Positions 21,526 through 33,520 of a stretch of 64,000 bases of DNA are shown piece after piece. The stretch lies in the NCBI GenBank assembly GCA_033032175.1, contig CM065322.1, positions 8,866,001-8,930,000 on the forward strand, given 5' to 3'. Made by a program: the position numbers and the translations under genes. Each line of letters starts with the position of its first letter. The first letter of the stretch is position 1. The notes beneath the pieces were generated by a model. The model saw nothing but the letters and a program-made list of their open reading frames with translations, ran no database searches and had not been told where the DNA came from. The DNA comes from Saturnia japonica. Taxonomy: Eukaryota > Arthropoda > Insecta > Lepidoptera > Saturniidae.

Positions 21526-23188
21526 TTTCAATACAAATGGACATTTCTTATGTGAGTTGCTAATAAAATAATCGCTTTTTATATAGAACGAACACTGTGT
21601 TTCACGTTTCAGTTACGAACGACTCGGAGATATTATTCGTCGAGCGAACTGATGGGCATACAACAGATCAGGCAAAATTCCTGCGAGCAAACCTATATAT
21701 AGCGATACTTTGTACTCGTGTTTCTATCTCAACTATAAATTTCTAAACGTCTTGATGAGAATTTTGATTTCAATTTACATTTTCCAACCGTTTCTGTATC
21801 AGGTCGAAGTGTTAAATTAAAAATAGTTCATCTATTGCTCGTTTTATGTATTTGGAAATCTTGGAAGTAATAAAATTCTTCTACAAATTTATAACAGAAG
21901 CAGAAAGAGGTATGTCGAGTCTGCAATGAACTGTCGCAATGCAATGTTTTTGTGTCCCCTTTCCGTACTCCATGTGTGTTACAAAACATCTTAAACTTCG
22001 CACTTGATCTAAAATTTAATTATTGACTCCTTCCCCTTTATATTATAGTAATACCTTCTTTTATGCATGCATGCGTCTCATATTGTTAAAAAATGTGTAC
22101 CGTGAATAACGGTTAATACCTTTCCACATTGATGTACGTTTATTGAGATTTTGGTGTTTAATGTCGTTCATTAAAAATTCTTTGGCATGGTTGTTATTAT
22201 TTATAGCACTAATTGTAATTTCAAATCATTCAATTTGATACACGTAGATAATTGTTATGGTCTTCCCTATGAATTTTTTCTTCATAATATACCTGTTATG
22301 AATTGTGATACTTAGGAAAATAAATGTATTATATTTGAGTCAATTTTGCGGAAGGGTTACACATAAAATACTTTCCAGTTAAGTTTTGGTAAAGTAAAGA
22401 AAATTTAACGTTTTTTAATCAAGTCGTCAAAAAATTATTTTCGGGCGCTTACATACATGGGTTACGCTGGCTAAACCATATGAGATGCATGAAAATAATG
22501 TACTAAAGAATTGTAGTTCTTCAAAAAGCCTACAGCAAAATCCGCAATTGCATATGTCTATCTCATAAGGTTGACTCACAGTAACCATTACTAAAGTGAT
22601 AAACCCTAAATCAATTGAACATGCTTTTTTAACATAAATGAACACAACTTTGTAAATTGCACCCGTGCGATGCTAGGGCGGGTCGCTACTACAATATAAT
22701 CTTTAACATTTTTTTTTCTGAAAAATAATATTCGTTATCTAAAATATCTTTTTAGCAAGCATTATACTAAAAATAAAATCTATAGGCTCAGTAAAAATAA
22801 CTTATATTAAAATTCTTATTACAATATTTATACTTAACTATGCATGTGGAATAGAAATTCAGAAGCTTGCGAAAATTATACTTTTAATAAATATGTTATT
22901 CATAGTTTATAAAAAATCAGATGAAATTATTACATTATTACTGCAAAAAGCTATGATTTTCAATGTACGTAAATTTTTTTAAAATTCATTTCAAAAAAAT
23001 AACGTATTGTAATAAATATCAATTGTCAAGTAAAAGTAACTTTTTAAAATAAGTTTAAGTTTTCAACGAAGTATGAAATCGTCTCGTATTTTGTTAATTT
23101 TAATATATATAATAATGACTTAATGACACAATAGCATGACTCGATAGAGTTATTACCAAATGTACTCATAAAGTCCGTCTATTTTCAG
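21526..23188. other. Non-coding stretch before the candidate last exon
   Basis: AT-rich, with no family-like ORF. 22436-22500 (GGGCGCTTACATACATGGGT, then TACGCTGGCTAAACCATATG) is a diverged piece of repeat family G. The last ~15 bp (GTCTATTTTCAG) form a good 3' splice site. Confidence 0.5.
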
Positions 23189-23578
23189 TACCCGGTATCG
23201 ACGATGATGTATTCTTCAGTGACACAACACGAGATGTGTCGATTGTGACATCAAGCCCGCGCGGGGAACATACGGGCTCCGCGTGCTAGATGTTCCTGAT
23301 GCAGGGACCGCCGCTCGTTGCGCTCCAATAGGCGCGGTGAGCGGCCAGCCTCTGCGGATAACTACCGCATGAGATCCATAGAACAAACCTCTTTTGAAGA
23401 GCCCATCCAATACGTTGACAGGCATATGTGCTCTGATAGTGCCCCTTATTGTCAAGACTCTGAATCAGTGAGTGAAGTGAGCTTAGACAGTGATACTAGA
23501 AACCCTTCGATCAAAAGAAACAGCAAAAGAAAAGTGACGTATCAAACCAAAGCTGAAGTGATCTCAACAAAGTAGATT
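23189..23578 (+). pseudogene. Candidate last exon with apparent frameshifts (unknown host gene)
   Basis: It follows the acceptor TCTATTTTCAG. In phase with the 85-bp exons it reads PGIDDDVFFSDTTRDVSIVT, then SSPRGEHTGSAC, then TAG at 23287. The next frame is open from about 23250 to 23369 (LDVPDAGTAARCAPIGAVSG). The third frame is open from 23300 to 23578 and ends acidic/Ser-rich then basic: SIEQTSFEEPIQYVDRHMCS, SESVSEVSLDSDT, KRNSKRKVTYQTKAEVISTK, stop at 23576-23578. All three parts look coding and overlap in order, as if two single bases were missing from a GC-rich section. It may be an assembly error, a pseudogene, or a true early stop at 23287. The composition suggests a cytoplasmic tail, but I cannot name the protein. 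A poly(A) signal lies 260 bp downstream. Confidence 0.55.
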
Positions 23579-23860
23579 TAATATAAACGTGTTCTAGTCA
23601 TTGTAATATTATTTTCTATCAGAAGCTGTGATTTACTCTATAACTCTGTATGTCTATGTAATATTGTATATAAATTATTTTAATATGTAGGTAAGTGTAA
23701 GTTTTTCATAGTTTCCAAAGCTTGAAGTAGACATAATATTATGTAAAAAATTAAGAGGGAAATAATGCGCTTCGTTGTAAATATTTAATAACAAATAACA
23801 TTGCTATAATATAATGGAAATACTCTTATTGTTCAATAAAGTTATCCAAATTTCTTGAAA
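23579..23860 (+). terminator. Putative 3' UTR and polyadenylation signal
   Basis: AT-rich sequence after the TAG at 23576-23578 that contains a canonical AATAAA at 23835-23840 (TTCAATAAAGTTATCC). This is the first canonical signal downstream of the stop and supports the region as the end of a transcription unit. Confidence 0.45.
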
Positions 23861-24153
23861 AATCAATTGTAGTTAAATCTAGAGTAAAAGTAAATATCAC
23901 ATTAGGCGAATAAACAACATAATTATCAGGTTAATAATAATTGCTATTGTATTGCTCATTTGAAAACTTAATTTGTTATTATTTATAATACAATTCATCT
24001 ATATTAAGTGACATAGAAAAGACTGAATAACCAATTCAAATATATTTTATAATTATTTTACAGAATAAACGCTTGCACTTAACATTGCATTATAAGTTTA
24101 TCCATCGTTTATAATTGTATTATTTTTATAAAATGAAAACACAAATCTATATA

Positions 24154-24810
24154 CAGTGTAAACTCTTTATAACGAAACTCAAGGGACTGGGCATTTTTTG
24201 TCGTTATAGAGAGTTATCGTTATATGGAGTGAACAAAAAAACAACCAAATTAACAAGAATTTTTAATATGTAATTCTTAGATGATAAATGCTTATAAATT
24301 ATTGTTTACACATATAGTCTGATAACTTTGTCTGACGTTTTTTGTTACTTGTTTTGTGTTATTTTATTCATATCTTCTTCTATCAAACTTTTTCGTCAAC
24401 ACTAATCGCTTTCCGTTTACTGGGCATGTTAACAGTTTCAAAGTAGGTTTACGACTGATAATACGATAGGTACCCAGTATGCTTGGTCGAAGACCATCAC
24501 TTCCGAGAAAACAATGCGTCATACTGCACGTGTTCAAGGCAATTAAGGATAACAAAAGCTAGACCGACCTCGGATGTTTCGGAGCTTCAAAGTCTTTTGT
24601 TACCTGATAACATAACATAAACAATAATACCGACAAAAAATATTTACTGTCTAAAAATATGAACACATTTCTTCGTAATAGAAAATGGCGTATCGCTTTA
24701 AAGAGTGTTTCAATATGTGGGTTTTAACGCAAACCAACCAAGTTGGGCTCACTTCATCGTTATAGGGAGTTAATCGTTATAAAGGATAACGTTATAAAGA
24801 ATTTACACTG
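24154..24810 (-). mobile_element. Non-autonomous pogo/Tigger-like DNA transposon
   Basis: 657 bp with terminal inverted repeats: CAGTGTAAACTCTTTATAAC at the left end and the complement of CAGTGTAAATTCTTTATAAC at the right end, one mismatch in about 21 bp. It is flanked by TA on both sides (24152-24153 and 24811-24812), the duplication typical of the Tc1/mariner/pogo superfamily. Further inner repeats (CGTTATAGAGAGTTATCG and CGTTATAGGGAGTTAATC) extend the pairing. Only a stub of the transposase start remains inside, so it needs a helper enzyme. Orientation is set by that stub. Confidence 0.9.
24383..24427 (-). pseudogene. Stub of pogo/Tigger-like transposase N-terminus
   Basis: On the minus strand an ATG at 24427 opens MPSKRKAISVDEKV before TGA. 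This is the start of the CENP-B-type helix-turn-helix region of pogo-family transposases (Ser-Lys-Arg-Lys near the N-terminus followed by a short helix). Everything beyond is lost, so the gene is dead. The position inside a TIR element with TA flanks supports the reading. Confidence 0.65.
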
Positions 24811-24825
24811 TATTATATAAAAATA

Positions 24826-24990
24826 AATGTTTCTTTGTTTGTTTAGTACTCAATGCGTTCGGACGAAACTGGTGAGTTGTGCGATCAACTACAAAGGTTT
24901 CTTTATTAGTACAGTAAGTGTTCAACAGATGGCGTGCAACTCGTTACATTTTCTTTTCCACATTTTGACCTGTATAAATATTTTAAAATG
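24826..24990 (+). repeat. Dispersed repeat family F (copy 4)
   Basis: AATGTTTCTTTGTTTGTTTA, then GGTGAGTTGTGCG, then TTCAACAGATGGCGTG, then TACATTTTCTTTTC, matching 1525-1735 in order. It begins 14 bp after the pogo-like element. Confidence 0.55.
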
Positions 24991-25394
24991 TTATATTATT
25001 AATAGTAAGTAATTTGTTAATGATTGAATTTTTTTTATACAATATTTAAGTTTTTGGAACAATGTGTTCATTTATGAAAATTCCATGTAGGATTAAGAAA
25101 ATAGAAATATACACCAAAGTTGATAGTTTCACTGGTTTCACAGATACTGGTTTCACACATACTTGATACGTTCGTATCCTAATCTCTCTTGTTGTCTATT
25201 TGTACGTTACATTATCCATGCGGCTAATGACATCATATTTCTTTCCCTGACGTTAAAGTGACAGACAAAGATATCACGAAAAGTTTGTAAAAAAATATAT
25301 TTTAATAAACATAATAATTTGAACGCTTATTTATTCACACTCATTTTTGAACTTTACTACTATCAGGGACTTACTATTGTCGCGTTTACTAAAG

Positions 25395-25660
25395 GTTAAA
25401 ATTTAGTTGCTAGTGCATCAGTGATAACGTGGTGAAGGTGCTTGTTATATGATGAGGTTAGCCATCAATAACAATTATTGATTTTATTCATTTATTAATC
25501 AAAATTTAAATTACACAGGCAACATAGTCGCTCAAGCGACTAAGCCTAAAATAAAGAGAAAAGAAAAAAAAACACAATAAAAGGGATTCAATAAAGAGAA
25601 TTTATTTTATAATCATTGATGGCTAACTTCATCACGTTGTTGGCACACGGAATAACATTT
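25395..25660. repeat. Inverted-repeat (foldback) element
   Basis: TGATGAGGTTAGCCATCAAT near 25450-25470 pairs with ATTGATGGCTAACTTCATCA near 25616-25637, with one mismatch. Looser pairing continues outward. The interior has ATAGTCGCTCAAGCGACT, itself palindromic. It is probably a MITE-like or SINE-derived repeat, with no coding content. Confidence 0.55.
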
Positions 25661-25956
25661 TTGTAGTAATTTTTGTTTTGTTACACCAGAGAAGTATAAC
25701 TTCTTAGGTGCGTACATAAGTATACGCAATACAGTACACCATTTTTTTTACTAGCTCATCAAAATCTACTATATCTACTGAAAATTTCGGTATAGTCCAA
25801 AAAAACTCCATCATCGCCGTCATTCCGGCTCGTGATATGTCAATGATTTTCAAATTATTTAAAATATTTAAAGGACTCCACAAAATATTTGAATTAATAC
25901 TTAGTAAGAAGTTTACTTTCGATTCTAGTCATTTAAAAGATTTTTTTATTCATTAC

Positions 25957-26374
25957 ATTCATCATCATCATTTCAGCCACAGGACGTCCACTGCTGAACA
26001 TAGGCCTCCCCCATAGATCTCCAGAGCGACCGATCTTGTGCGGCCTGCACCCAACGGCTCCCAGCGACCTTTATTATGTCGTCTTTCCATCTAGTGGGGG
26101 GCCGTCCTACGCTGCGCTTTTCGGTGCGTGGTCTCCACTCGAGAATCTTTCTGCCCCAACGGCCGTCAGTTCTCCGAACTATGTGCCCCGCCCACTGCCA
26201 CTTCAACTTGCTAATACTTTTGGCAATGTCGGTGACCTTAGTTTGTCTACGGATCTCCTCATTTCTGATTCGATCTCGTAGAGAAACACCAAGCATAGCC
26301 CTCTCCATAGCTCGCTGAGCGACCTTGAGCTTTCTTATGAGGCCCACAGTGAGCGACCACGTCTCTGTGCCGTG
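25957..26374 (-). mobile_element. RTE-type LINE 3' end (copy 1), 10-bp TSD
   Basis: On the minus strand it encodes the C-terminus of an endonuclease-reverse transcriptase: TWSLTVGLIRKLKVAQRAME, SLRDRIRNEEIRRQTKVTDI, KLKWQWAGHIVRRTDGRWGR, VGRPPTRWKDDIIKVAGSRW, AAQDRSLWRSMGEAYVQQWT. It ends in a short (ATC)n-type 3' tail (TGATGATGATGAAT), as RTE elements do. TATTCATTAC flanks it at 25947-25956 and 26375-26384, a perfect 10-bp target-site duplication. The fragment frame is open for 124 codons, so it is fairly young, but everything upstream of the last ~130 residues, including RT and endonuclease, is missing. Confidence 0.9.
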
Positions 26375-26384
26375 TATTCATTAC

Positions 26385-27139
26385 GAAATCTTTAATTTTT
26401 ATATTAATATTATATTTATATATCACAATGAGAATACAATCAAGCCAATCTAATCACGTTAAAATGTTATTACAAACATTTTGAATTCGTGTGTTCGCAA
26501 TATGCACATGTGACCTTGACCTTGAACCGATAGTTAGTGAATCCTTTGCGGCACTGTGCGCGATCTGTTTATATTTTAGTCTAACTAGTGTATGTGTTTA
26601 GTGTGATCAAGGATAGCGTTGTGTAAAAGTGTACGTCATCTTTGCCTGTAAATTTCATTTTATTTACGTGTATGATTTTTAAAATTCGCAAAAAACATTA
26701 CGGATACGATTATAGAGCTTTTTCCTCTCAGACATCCGCGAATACAGATACAGATATCCGGCACATCCCTAATCAATACCAGTGTGCCTATCCAATACTT
26801 ATGTAGCAAGCAACTAACAGTAGGTACACTTTATTAGATGCTATTGTAAATATCAATTTAAAGACATGCATGTATAATATGATTTATTTCAATAAACACT
26901 AATATAATTATGTTAAATACATAGATAATATAAATGTATATTAAGTATTTTCTTGGAAATAGCTAGAAAATTTGAAAATAATGTAAAATGATCTATGTTT
27001 AAAATAATTTGAAATGTTTGTCGTATGAATTTATATCAAATTTTTTTTTTGTGAATTGTTTTATTTCTCTTTAGTCCAAACATTGTTACAAAGGTAACTT
27101 GCGAATATTTCACGCTTTATGTTTAAACTAATATTAAAC
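26385..27139. other. Non-coding stretch
   Basis: AT-rich. A patch at 26505-26640 (GACCTTGACCTTGAACCG, then GTGCGCGATCTG) is less AT-rich, but no coding frame or promoter can be defended. Confidence 0.35.
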
Positions 27140-27352
27140 AGATTAATAATAGATGGCGCCCTCTACATGTTCATTAAGTATACTTATTAGCGAAAACATT
27201 AATTTTAAACTACGAACAATAGATTTCTCTATTGTGTATGTTCGTCAATAGCGCGAAACATAAGATTTAAAATGATATTCGAATTATTATTTTTTTATGA
27301 AGAATTAAGGAAGATATGGCATTGCCAGAAAAAAACTCCTTTGAAAAAAATA
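27140..27352 (+). repeat. Dispersed repeat family E (copy 2)
   Basis: TTAATAATAGATGGCGCC, ACATTAATTTTAAACTACG, GCGCGAAACATAAGATTTAA and AGATATGGCATTGCCAG, in the same order and orientation as 11998-12208. Confidence 0.55.
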
Positions 27353-29294
27353 GAGGATATATCTCTAAATCATTGTATTACATGAGTAATAAGTTGGAAC
27401 AAAATCAACTATACAACACTATTGTTTATTTCGGGTGCAAGAAGAGTTTCGGAGAGTAACAATAGCAGAATACGTATTGGTTTTTGTTTTAGTAGACTAC
27501 ATGTTCATAGGGCTGATAATTGCGTATGCGTGGAGTCATCACACATCAAACTTTACAAATTAACGTATATTAATTACTATTGGAAAATTACAGACTAGTC
27601 ATACTCGTTCTTTTTCTTATATGGCAATTGCTTTTATACACAATTAGTTACGCCAAAATCAAGTGGATATAATTTTTCTACAATTTTCAGAGATCAAGTA
27701 ACGCTTTAACAAAGATGGTGGCTCTCCTGTTAAAACACTCCAGGTAAACTTGAAATGTATGCTACTTAGTTATTATTTATAATTTAGATAATGTAAGATT
27801 CTTACAATACGTGTGACGCACTCTGAGCTGTCAGTCCCGATTTCAGCTTCACTAACGACTTGAGCTACTTTATTTCAAATATCTAAGCCTTATGCCGACA
27901 CGAAAATAGTAGAACAGAGTAGAAATTAGAAAACATTGCTAGAGGTAAAAATAATCCATAAACGATATATCCACTTGATTTACTCACGTATTGTTAATGG
28001 TGGCCGTAATCACGTCAAATGTTCTACCTCTCAACAAATAGACTTACTACCTACCTATTCCTTAGTACTTTTTCTTTATTTTGACAACTAATCCTAGTTT
28101 TTAAAGATTATTACTGCCATTATCAAATTCGTGGGTAACTGTTTCTTATAATATCAGTTTTCTGGAAACTTTAATGTTCCAACAAATTGGTGGCTATCTT
28201 ATTAGAACTTTTCAGGGAAATTTTATGACATCTCAGAATTCATGGTCCATGTAATTATTTATAATACTTACTTATAGTTAATTACTCGGGCATAATAATC
28301 AAACTACGAGTATATTACGTATAATGTAATGAATGTTACACGATATAAGCACAAATAGTACAAGTTAATGACAGACAAACATTCCACCAAAAATCCTACC
28401 TACATGTGTGTAGGTAGATATTGTTAGATTTTGATTTGGTTGAAAAAACATATTTTGGAACTTACTTTTTTCGTATCGCTAAATTTTAGATACACATATA
28501 ATTTAAAATGTTTCATTTAAATGTTGTCTCTTCATAATTTCAACTAATTCAATTCCCTTACATCAAATAAATATTTAATTGTTTAGAGATTAATTTTTAA
28601 TTAGTTTTCTAACAAAATTATTTAAAATTTTCTCACATAAACCAAACCCGAAACACACAAACAAAACCTAAACAAACAGAGCCGTGTATTTGTTTTTCAG
28701 ATGTTCTATCTGCTTTAATAATATTATAATAACAATTAAAAATATTGAGATGAATATGAGATTGGTAGGTACATGAAAAAATTAATACCATTGTAAAGTA
28801 GCCAAGTGTAAAAATCAGTAGTAGAAAAGTGCTTACTTTTTTTATCGATTAGTAATCCTTCGAGTAGGCATGGAATAAATTTAAAATCATTTTAACCCAA
28901 ATTATTCTACATTAACAATATCAACTTTTATAACTACAAAGCATTTAAAAAACAATAAGAATCTGACCCGAAAATGACCTATATCATGGATCGGATTCAG
29001 AAAATGCTGACTAACTGTACTGTAAAAAGGGTCGAAACAGGCATAAGTAAATGTGATACAAAGATTGATGAATGTGACAAGCAAGGTTTAAAAGACAGTA
29101 AATTTACATATAACTCTTACTGCTTACCTCAATAGTAATATGAAGTAATTTTAGATATATTCTTTCTTAATTTCTCTATTAACGAGAATCTACCTACTCG
29201 AAGACAATATTAGAACTACATAGAATAGCACGCTGTAAGAATAATTTTTATTACGAGTACAATAATTACCGTGGACGATATATACAATATTCTT
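27353..29294. other. AT-rich DNA, no gene seen
   Basis: No family-like ORF. 27690-27780 and 28165-28265 share a weak ordered similarity (GTGGCT(C/A)TC, then CAGG(T/G)AAA), so part of this is old repeat. Splice-like dinucleotides around 27690-27741 (TTTTCAG then AGGTAAAC) fall inside that repeat. Confidence 0.35.
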
Positions 29295-29566
29295 TAACTT
29301 CAATCAGGCGAACCGCATGCTTGTTTGCTACTTTCGTGGTATAAAAAAATCCACCGCGAATCGGTAACATCAAAGGTGCCATGCGAGATCTTGTATTTTG
29401 GAATGGCAATATGGATCCAATCCCAAGATCCACACAGACCGACACGCACCGTTGGAAGATCCTTGGTGTGTGCTACGTGGCTGTCCGTGGTCGTTAACCT
29501 TGCGTGATAATCCGTAATATCACGCTCTGTGGGAAGCCACTTTAAGAATAAGGGCATAGGAAGCAT
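29295..29566. other. Unassigned balanced-GC island
   Basis: Open for 60-88 codons on both strands and clearly less AT-rich than its flanks. The left end (CAGGCGAACCGCATGCTTGT) resembles the SINE-like tail at about 32690 (CAGGCGGGCCGTATGCTTGT). No protein motif is recognised on either strand. Probably a transposable-element fragment. Confidence 0.4.
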
Positions 29567-29967
29567 AGAAACTTAAAATATAAAAATTTCATACAGTACC
29601 TTTTTCGTATTCAATAAACGCTAGTGCGCTTAATTAGAATTTTGATATTTAAATTAGGGGACTTTTTGGGGAGATCTTAATCTCTCATAAATAGTCGTTC
29701 TTATTTTAACTTATAACTTGCGTTGTTTGATTCTATATTATTGAATATTGGTTACATTTTCTATAATATTAGTTTGGTACACAAGTGAAGTAAATAAATA
29801 TAATAACAAGAAACGTGAATTTTGTGTTGCTACAAAACTCTCTGGAAAGTTGTAGAAAGGACTCCATCATTCTGCTTGTAGATTGCTTGAAGTTTAGAAA
29901 AATATTATATCCACTCAAGATTTTTTTAATTATAAATAAGTTTAGCGTTTGTACACAATCTCACCGA

Positions 29968-30185
29968 GTTTTAAGCGACGATGTGGCCCTTGATGGTATC
30001 ACGCTAATGGATGGCTATGGATAGCCTAATGCAGATGCTAGCACACACCTATTAGTGCTTGGTGACAGATTTCTATGGTCTCATCACGATGTTTTCCTTC
30101 ACCGAAAGATCAGGCTCATTGCAAGGATTGGAACTCACGTCAATCGACGTCATGTCCGTACACGCTACCACTGACCCATCATTGC
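29968..30185 (-). mobile_element. tRNA-derived SINE family B (copy 2)
   Basis: On the minus strand the head has an A box-like TGGGTCAGTGGTAGCGTG and a B box-like GTGAGTTCCAATCC, then TTTCGGTGAAGGAAAACATC and TCTGTCACCAAGCAC, matching 9262-9545 in order. The 3' half is shortened. Confidence 0.6.
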
Positions 30186-32474
30186 TACGTGATTGGGTTG
30201 CGAATACGCATAAGTTGCGTTTATATAAAAAGTTTATAAAAATATCTTACCTAAAGTTAACTGCCGAATAGTTGAAGACCAAATGCCGGAACACACCGAT
30301 GGGTTCTTATGTTTTTAAAACAACAAGTACCAATTAAATTCAAATTCAAAGTTACCAGAATTAATCTCTAGATAGCTTATGATATCCTGGATACTTTTCT
30401 ACTAAACACATTTGTGGTCTTCTTATATTCGAAAAATAATATGAAAGAAGTTTCGAAACACAGCCCGACATTATCGGTTTCCTATACAAGCTAAGGATCG
30501 GTATAATGAGGAGTTAATATTGCGTATCGGGTTTTCAAACAATATTCTCTTACTATTTATGATATGTTAGCAACAAGTTGTAACATATACGACCAGGCTG
30601 TTGATGTAACATTAAAATATATTGTTAGTTGTGCACAAAATTTACTAAATACGTCAAGATTTTAATGTAAGGAAACAAATAACGATTGTTATATGAACAT
30701 GTTTTCCTGTACAAACTGTCATCCCAGTATTTCCCACTTTTAAGAAAACCAAAGACAATTAAGTTATTTTGGCAATTAAGTTTTTTAAGAATTTTCAATA
30801 CCTATATATGTTCTTATTTCCAGTCTTATTACAAAAATAGAACGCCCATGGTCGACAGTGAGATGTAAATAAGTGTCATAAATATAGCTAAATACAGTTA
30901 TAAAAGTGCGTCATTGCAATTAATCCATATTTATAGTGACACCCGCGCATTCCATAACTTAATTACTATTTGCAGTAACATTAACGTTAACGCGCAACTA
31001 TAAATTAAACCACAGCAATTGGATTGCATCAGCAGATACTGTGTGATTATACACTCATGTAAACTCAAACGTTAATTGATTGTGTGGAGTCGTATCATTT
31101 TAACGATTATGTTTATCGATATCACGTAATATAAATTAGTTCTAGCTAAATAACTAACAGTACATATTTGGATGTAATCGAGAGATGATTGTGATTGCAG
31201 AGAAATATTATTCTTAAAGAAAAAAGATTTTGCTATTGTTTTACTTTAACTTTTAACTATGAAAACTAATAAATATTTATTGATTAATAATCTGCAAAAT
31301 GCTAAATCAAATATTTTGAAGAAAATAAAATTAAATTGTAAGAAGTAAACGAAATAATAAACAGAACTGTCTTTTTTATAGCTTTCGAGCAGGTCGAGGA
31401 AATAAACACTTTTATCGAGTTCCGTCATCAATTAAATAATAAATCTGCGACAACTGGGTTATGGATTACATACGTTTTCTTTCGTTCTGACAACTACTGT
31501 AGATAAAATCTGACACAGCAATTCGGATTTTTTCTCAGAGACCAATATATATTTTACTTAAGCTTCTTTGGTGAAGTTTTAAAAGCCCTGCCAAACGTTT
31601 TTACTTCTATTATTTCGAAAAGGCTGCGATCAACAGTCAAAAAATATCTAGCATAGCAATTTTAAAACCATTATAGCTCAGTTGTGGAGTTCTTGATCCA
31701 CTTTGAAAACGATACACTTTTCATAGTTTCATCCCAGCCTGCTCAAATAAAAACTGGGATATGCATCGGCTAATCCCGAAATGTGATGCGCGTATGCGAA
31801 TCAACAAATGCATGGTGGCCGCGACCCAGTCGGACTGTACCGCCCTACCAGGCTACCACCCCCCAAATTAACATTTACTCATTGGTTACTCAGCAAGGTA
31901 CTCCACGTTCAGATGAGATTTTAAGTCTTAAAATATAATTTTACCCCCTTACGCCCACAAACTTTAAACAAAAATTACAAAAGAATAATAACTAACAATA
32001 ATAAACTGTAACCATAAATTACGTTTTATTGGTTAACATAAGGAATAAAAAGCGAAAGTAAGTAATCATCAAAAGAATTCCAAGTAGAAGATATAATGAT
32101 GTTATGCTATTCTCCTAACGGCCTATTGATTCAGGATTTCAGAAGTCTCTACAAAATGGATATACATAAACCGTTTTCTGTGAACGCCATAATCCTTTTT
32201 CCAGCGACGCGTTTTGTTAAACGATGGAACAATGAAAATCTCTTTACATCATATTACACTGTAAGACCCTTTCATTTACACTTTTAACTAATTTATATAG
32301 ATGATAAATTTTTATTTCATTATAATTATATGCGAGCTCAAATTACTGCACGCTATCTGACTAAATAAGTATTGACCACAACATTAATCACATTTTAGAA
32401 CGTCAACAGTGAAGTGTGATGTGCAATTCAATAAGATTCAATTCAATTCAATGTGCAATATTTCAATAAGAGAG
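30186..32474. other. AT-rich DNA, no gene seen
   Basis: No supported coding region. 31740-31870 is GC-richer (GGTGGCCGCGACCCAGTCGG) with no defensible frame. Confidence 0.35.
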
Positions 32475-32730
32475 AGGTAGGGAGACAGGGTAATTTCTTT
32501 GGAGATTCATCTCTTCTTGTTGCAGTCCGACTGGTAAAATCCCTCCACCCTGCAGAAGCTTGCAGCCAAATAACCTTGTGTTACGTTCCTACGATGTTCC
32601 CTTGGGAAAGGGGGGTGAAAAGTCAGCAACGCGCTAGTAATAACTATGGTATTACAAGTATCCATAGGCTACGTAAGCCACTTACCATCAGGCGGGCCGT
32701 ATGCTTGTTTGCCACATCAGTTGTATTTTT
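32475..32730 (+). repeat. SINE-like repeat family C (copy 1)
   Basis: The head has GCAGTCCGACTGGTAAAATC and TTGCAGCCAAATA. The tail TTACCATCAGGCGGGCCGTA, then TGCTTGTTTGCCAC, is followed by a T/A-rich end. The head is shared with 57718-57900, and the tail resembles 29295-29325 and 21225-21255. The 123-codon frame across it is fortuitous. Confidence 0.5.
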
Positions 32731-32984
32731 TTTAAACTTTAATTTACCTTATAAATGGTGGTCGGGCATTCATCATGCATGCATATTGTTGTTCAGTGCA
32801 GGTGAACTCGGTTTGGACGTCTAAGGTATTTTTGAAACTCACTACATACCAAAAATAATAGTCTTTTCATACAATCTCTCTACCTTTTTCAAGAATTCAG
32901 TATAATTTGAATTTGCATTACAAACCAACATATCTGTGGTTTTACAATTTAAATTAGTAAATATTTTATATTTAAAATATTAGT

Positions 32985-33520
32985 AACTAGCTGTGCTCCA
33001 CGGTTTCACCCGTGTTAATTGTATCCGACAAACACCGTGCCGCCAACCTATCATAATTGTTCTTCCCGCAAATACAAATTATTTTAATTTTTCATTATCT
33101 CCTAAACTATGTGTCCAAATAGCATACTCTAAAGAGCAAAATTTAACTTCATAAAAATGTCTTTATGATGATGTAACTTTTCTTTGTAAGGACTAATAGG
33201 CAATGTCTAAAAATAATGCTTTTATATCACTTTTCAATTCTCAACATATCTTTGTCACAAAATACTTTATTGAGGTTTATGTTTAAGGAAACAGATATAC
33301 CATCGCTGACTTTTTTTAGATATACTATGGACAAACATTATATTTCCGTGTTACGCCAGCGCACGCGGTTAGAGCAGTTCAGGAAGGCTTCGTCTTCCGA
33401 CTTACGTAACAAAAATCAATATTTAAGGCAATATGAGAGTCTATTATCAAGAATTTGTCGAATCAGATTGATAGTTCCACAGGTTAGCGTGTTTAAACAA
33501 GCAAAAAAACAAAAAACGTT
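32985..33520 (+). repeat. Dispersed repeat starting ACTAGCTGTGCTCCACGG
   Basis: It begins with ACTAGCTGTGCTCCACGG then TTTCACCCGTGTTAAT, a head also present inverted at 39905-39950. It closes near 33470 with CAGATTGATAGTTCCACAGG, then TTAGCGTGTTTAAAC, a tail class also seen at about 35630 and 42470. The middle (33325-33430) is less AT-rich and open (contains RQRTRLEQFRKASSSDLRNK); I cannot tell whether that is repeat or an inserted fragment. Confidence 0.5.

Noticed and set aside
23216..23455. 79-codon minus-strand frame
   Set aside because: Antisense shadow of the GC-rich candidate last exon on the plus strand.
26036..26318. Plus-strand frames over the RTE fragment (also 47335-47580)
   Set aside because: The same frames recur in both RTE copies as antisense shadows of the minus-strand RT tail.
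27691..27741. Short exon between TTTTCAG and GTAAAC
   Set aside because: The segment lies in an old repeat with a diverged copy at about 28190, and the donor is weak.
32453..32824. 123-codon plus-strand frame
   Set aside because: It lies over the SINE-like repeat C, whose head recurs at 57718, and there is no protein motif.
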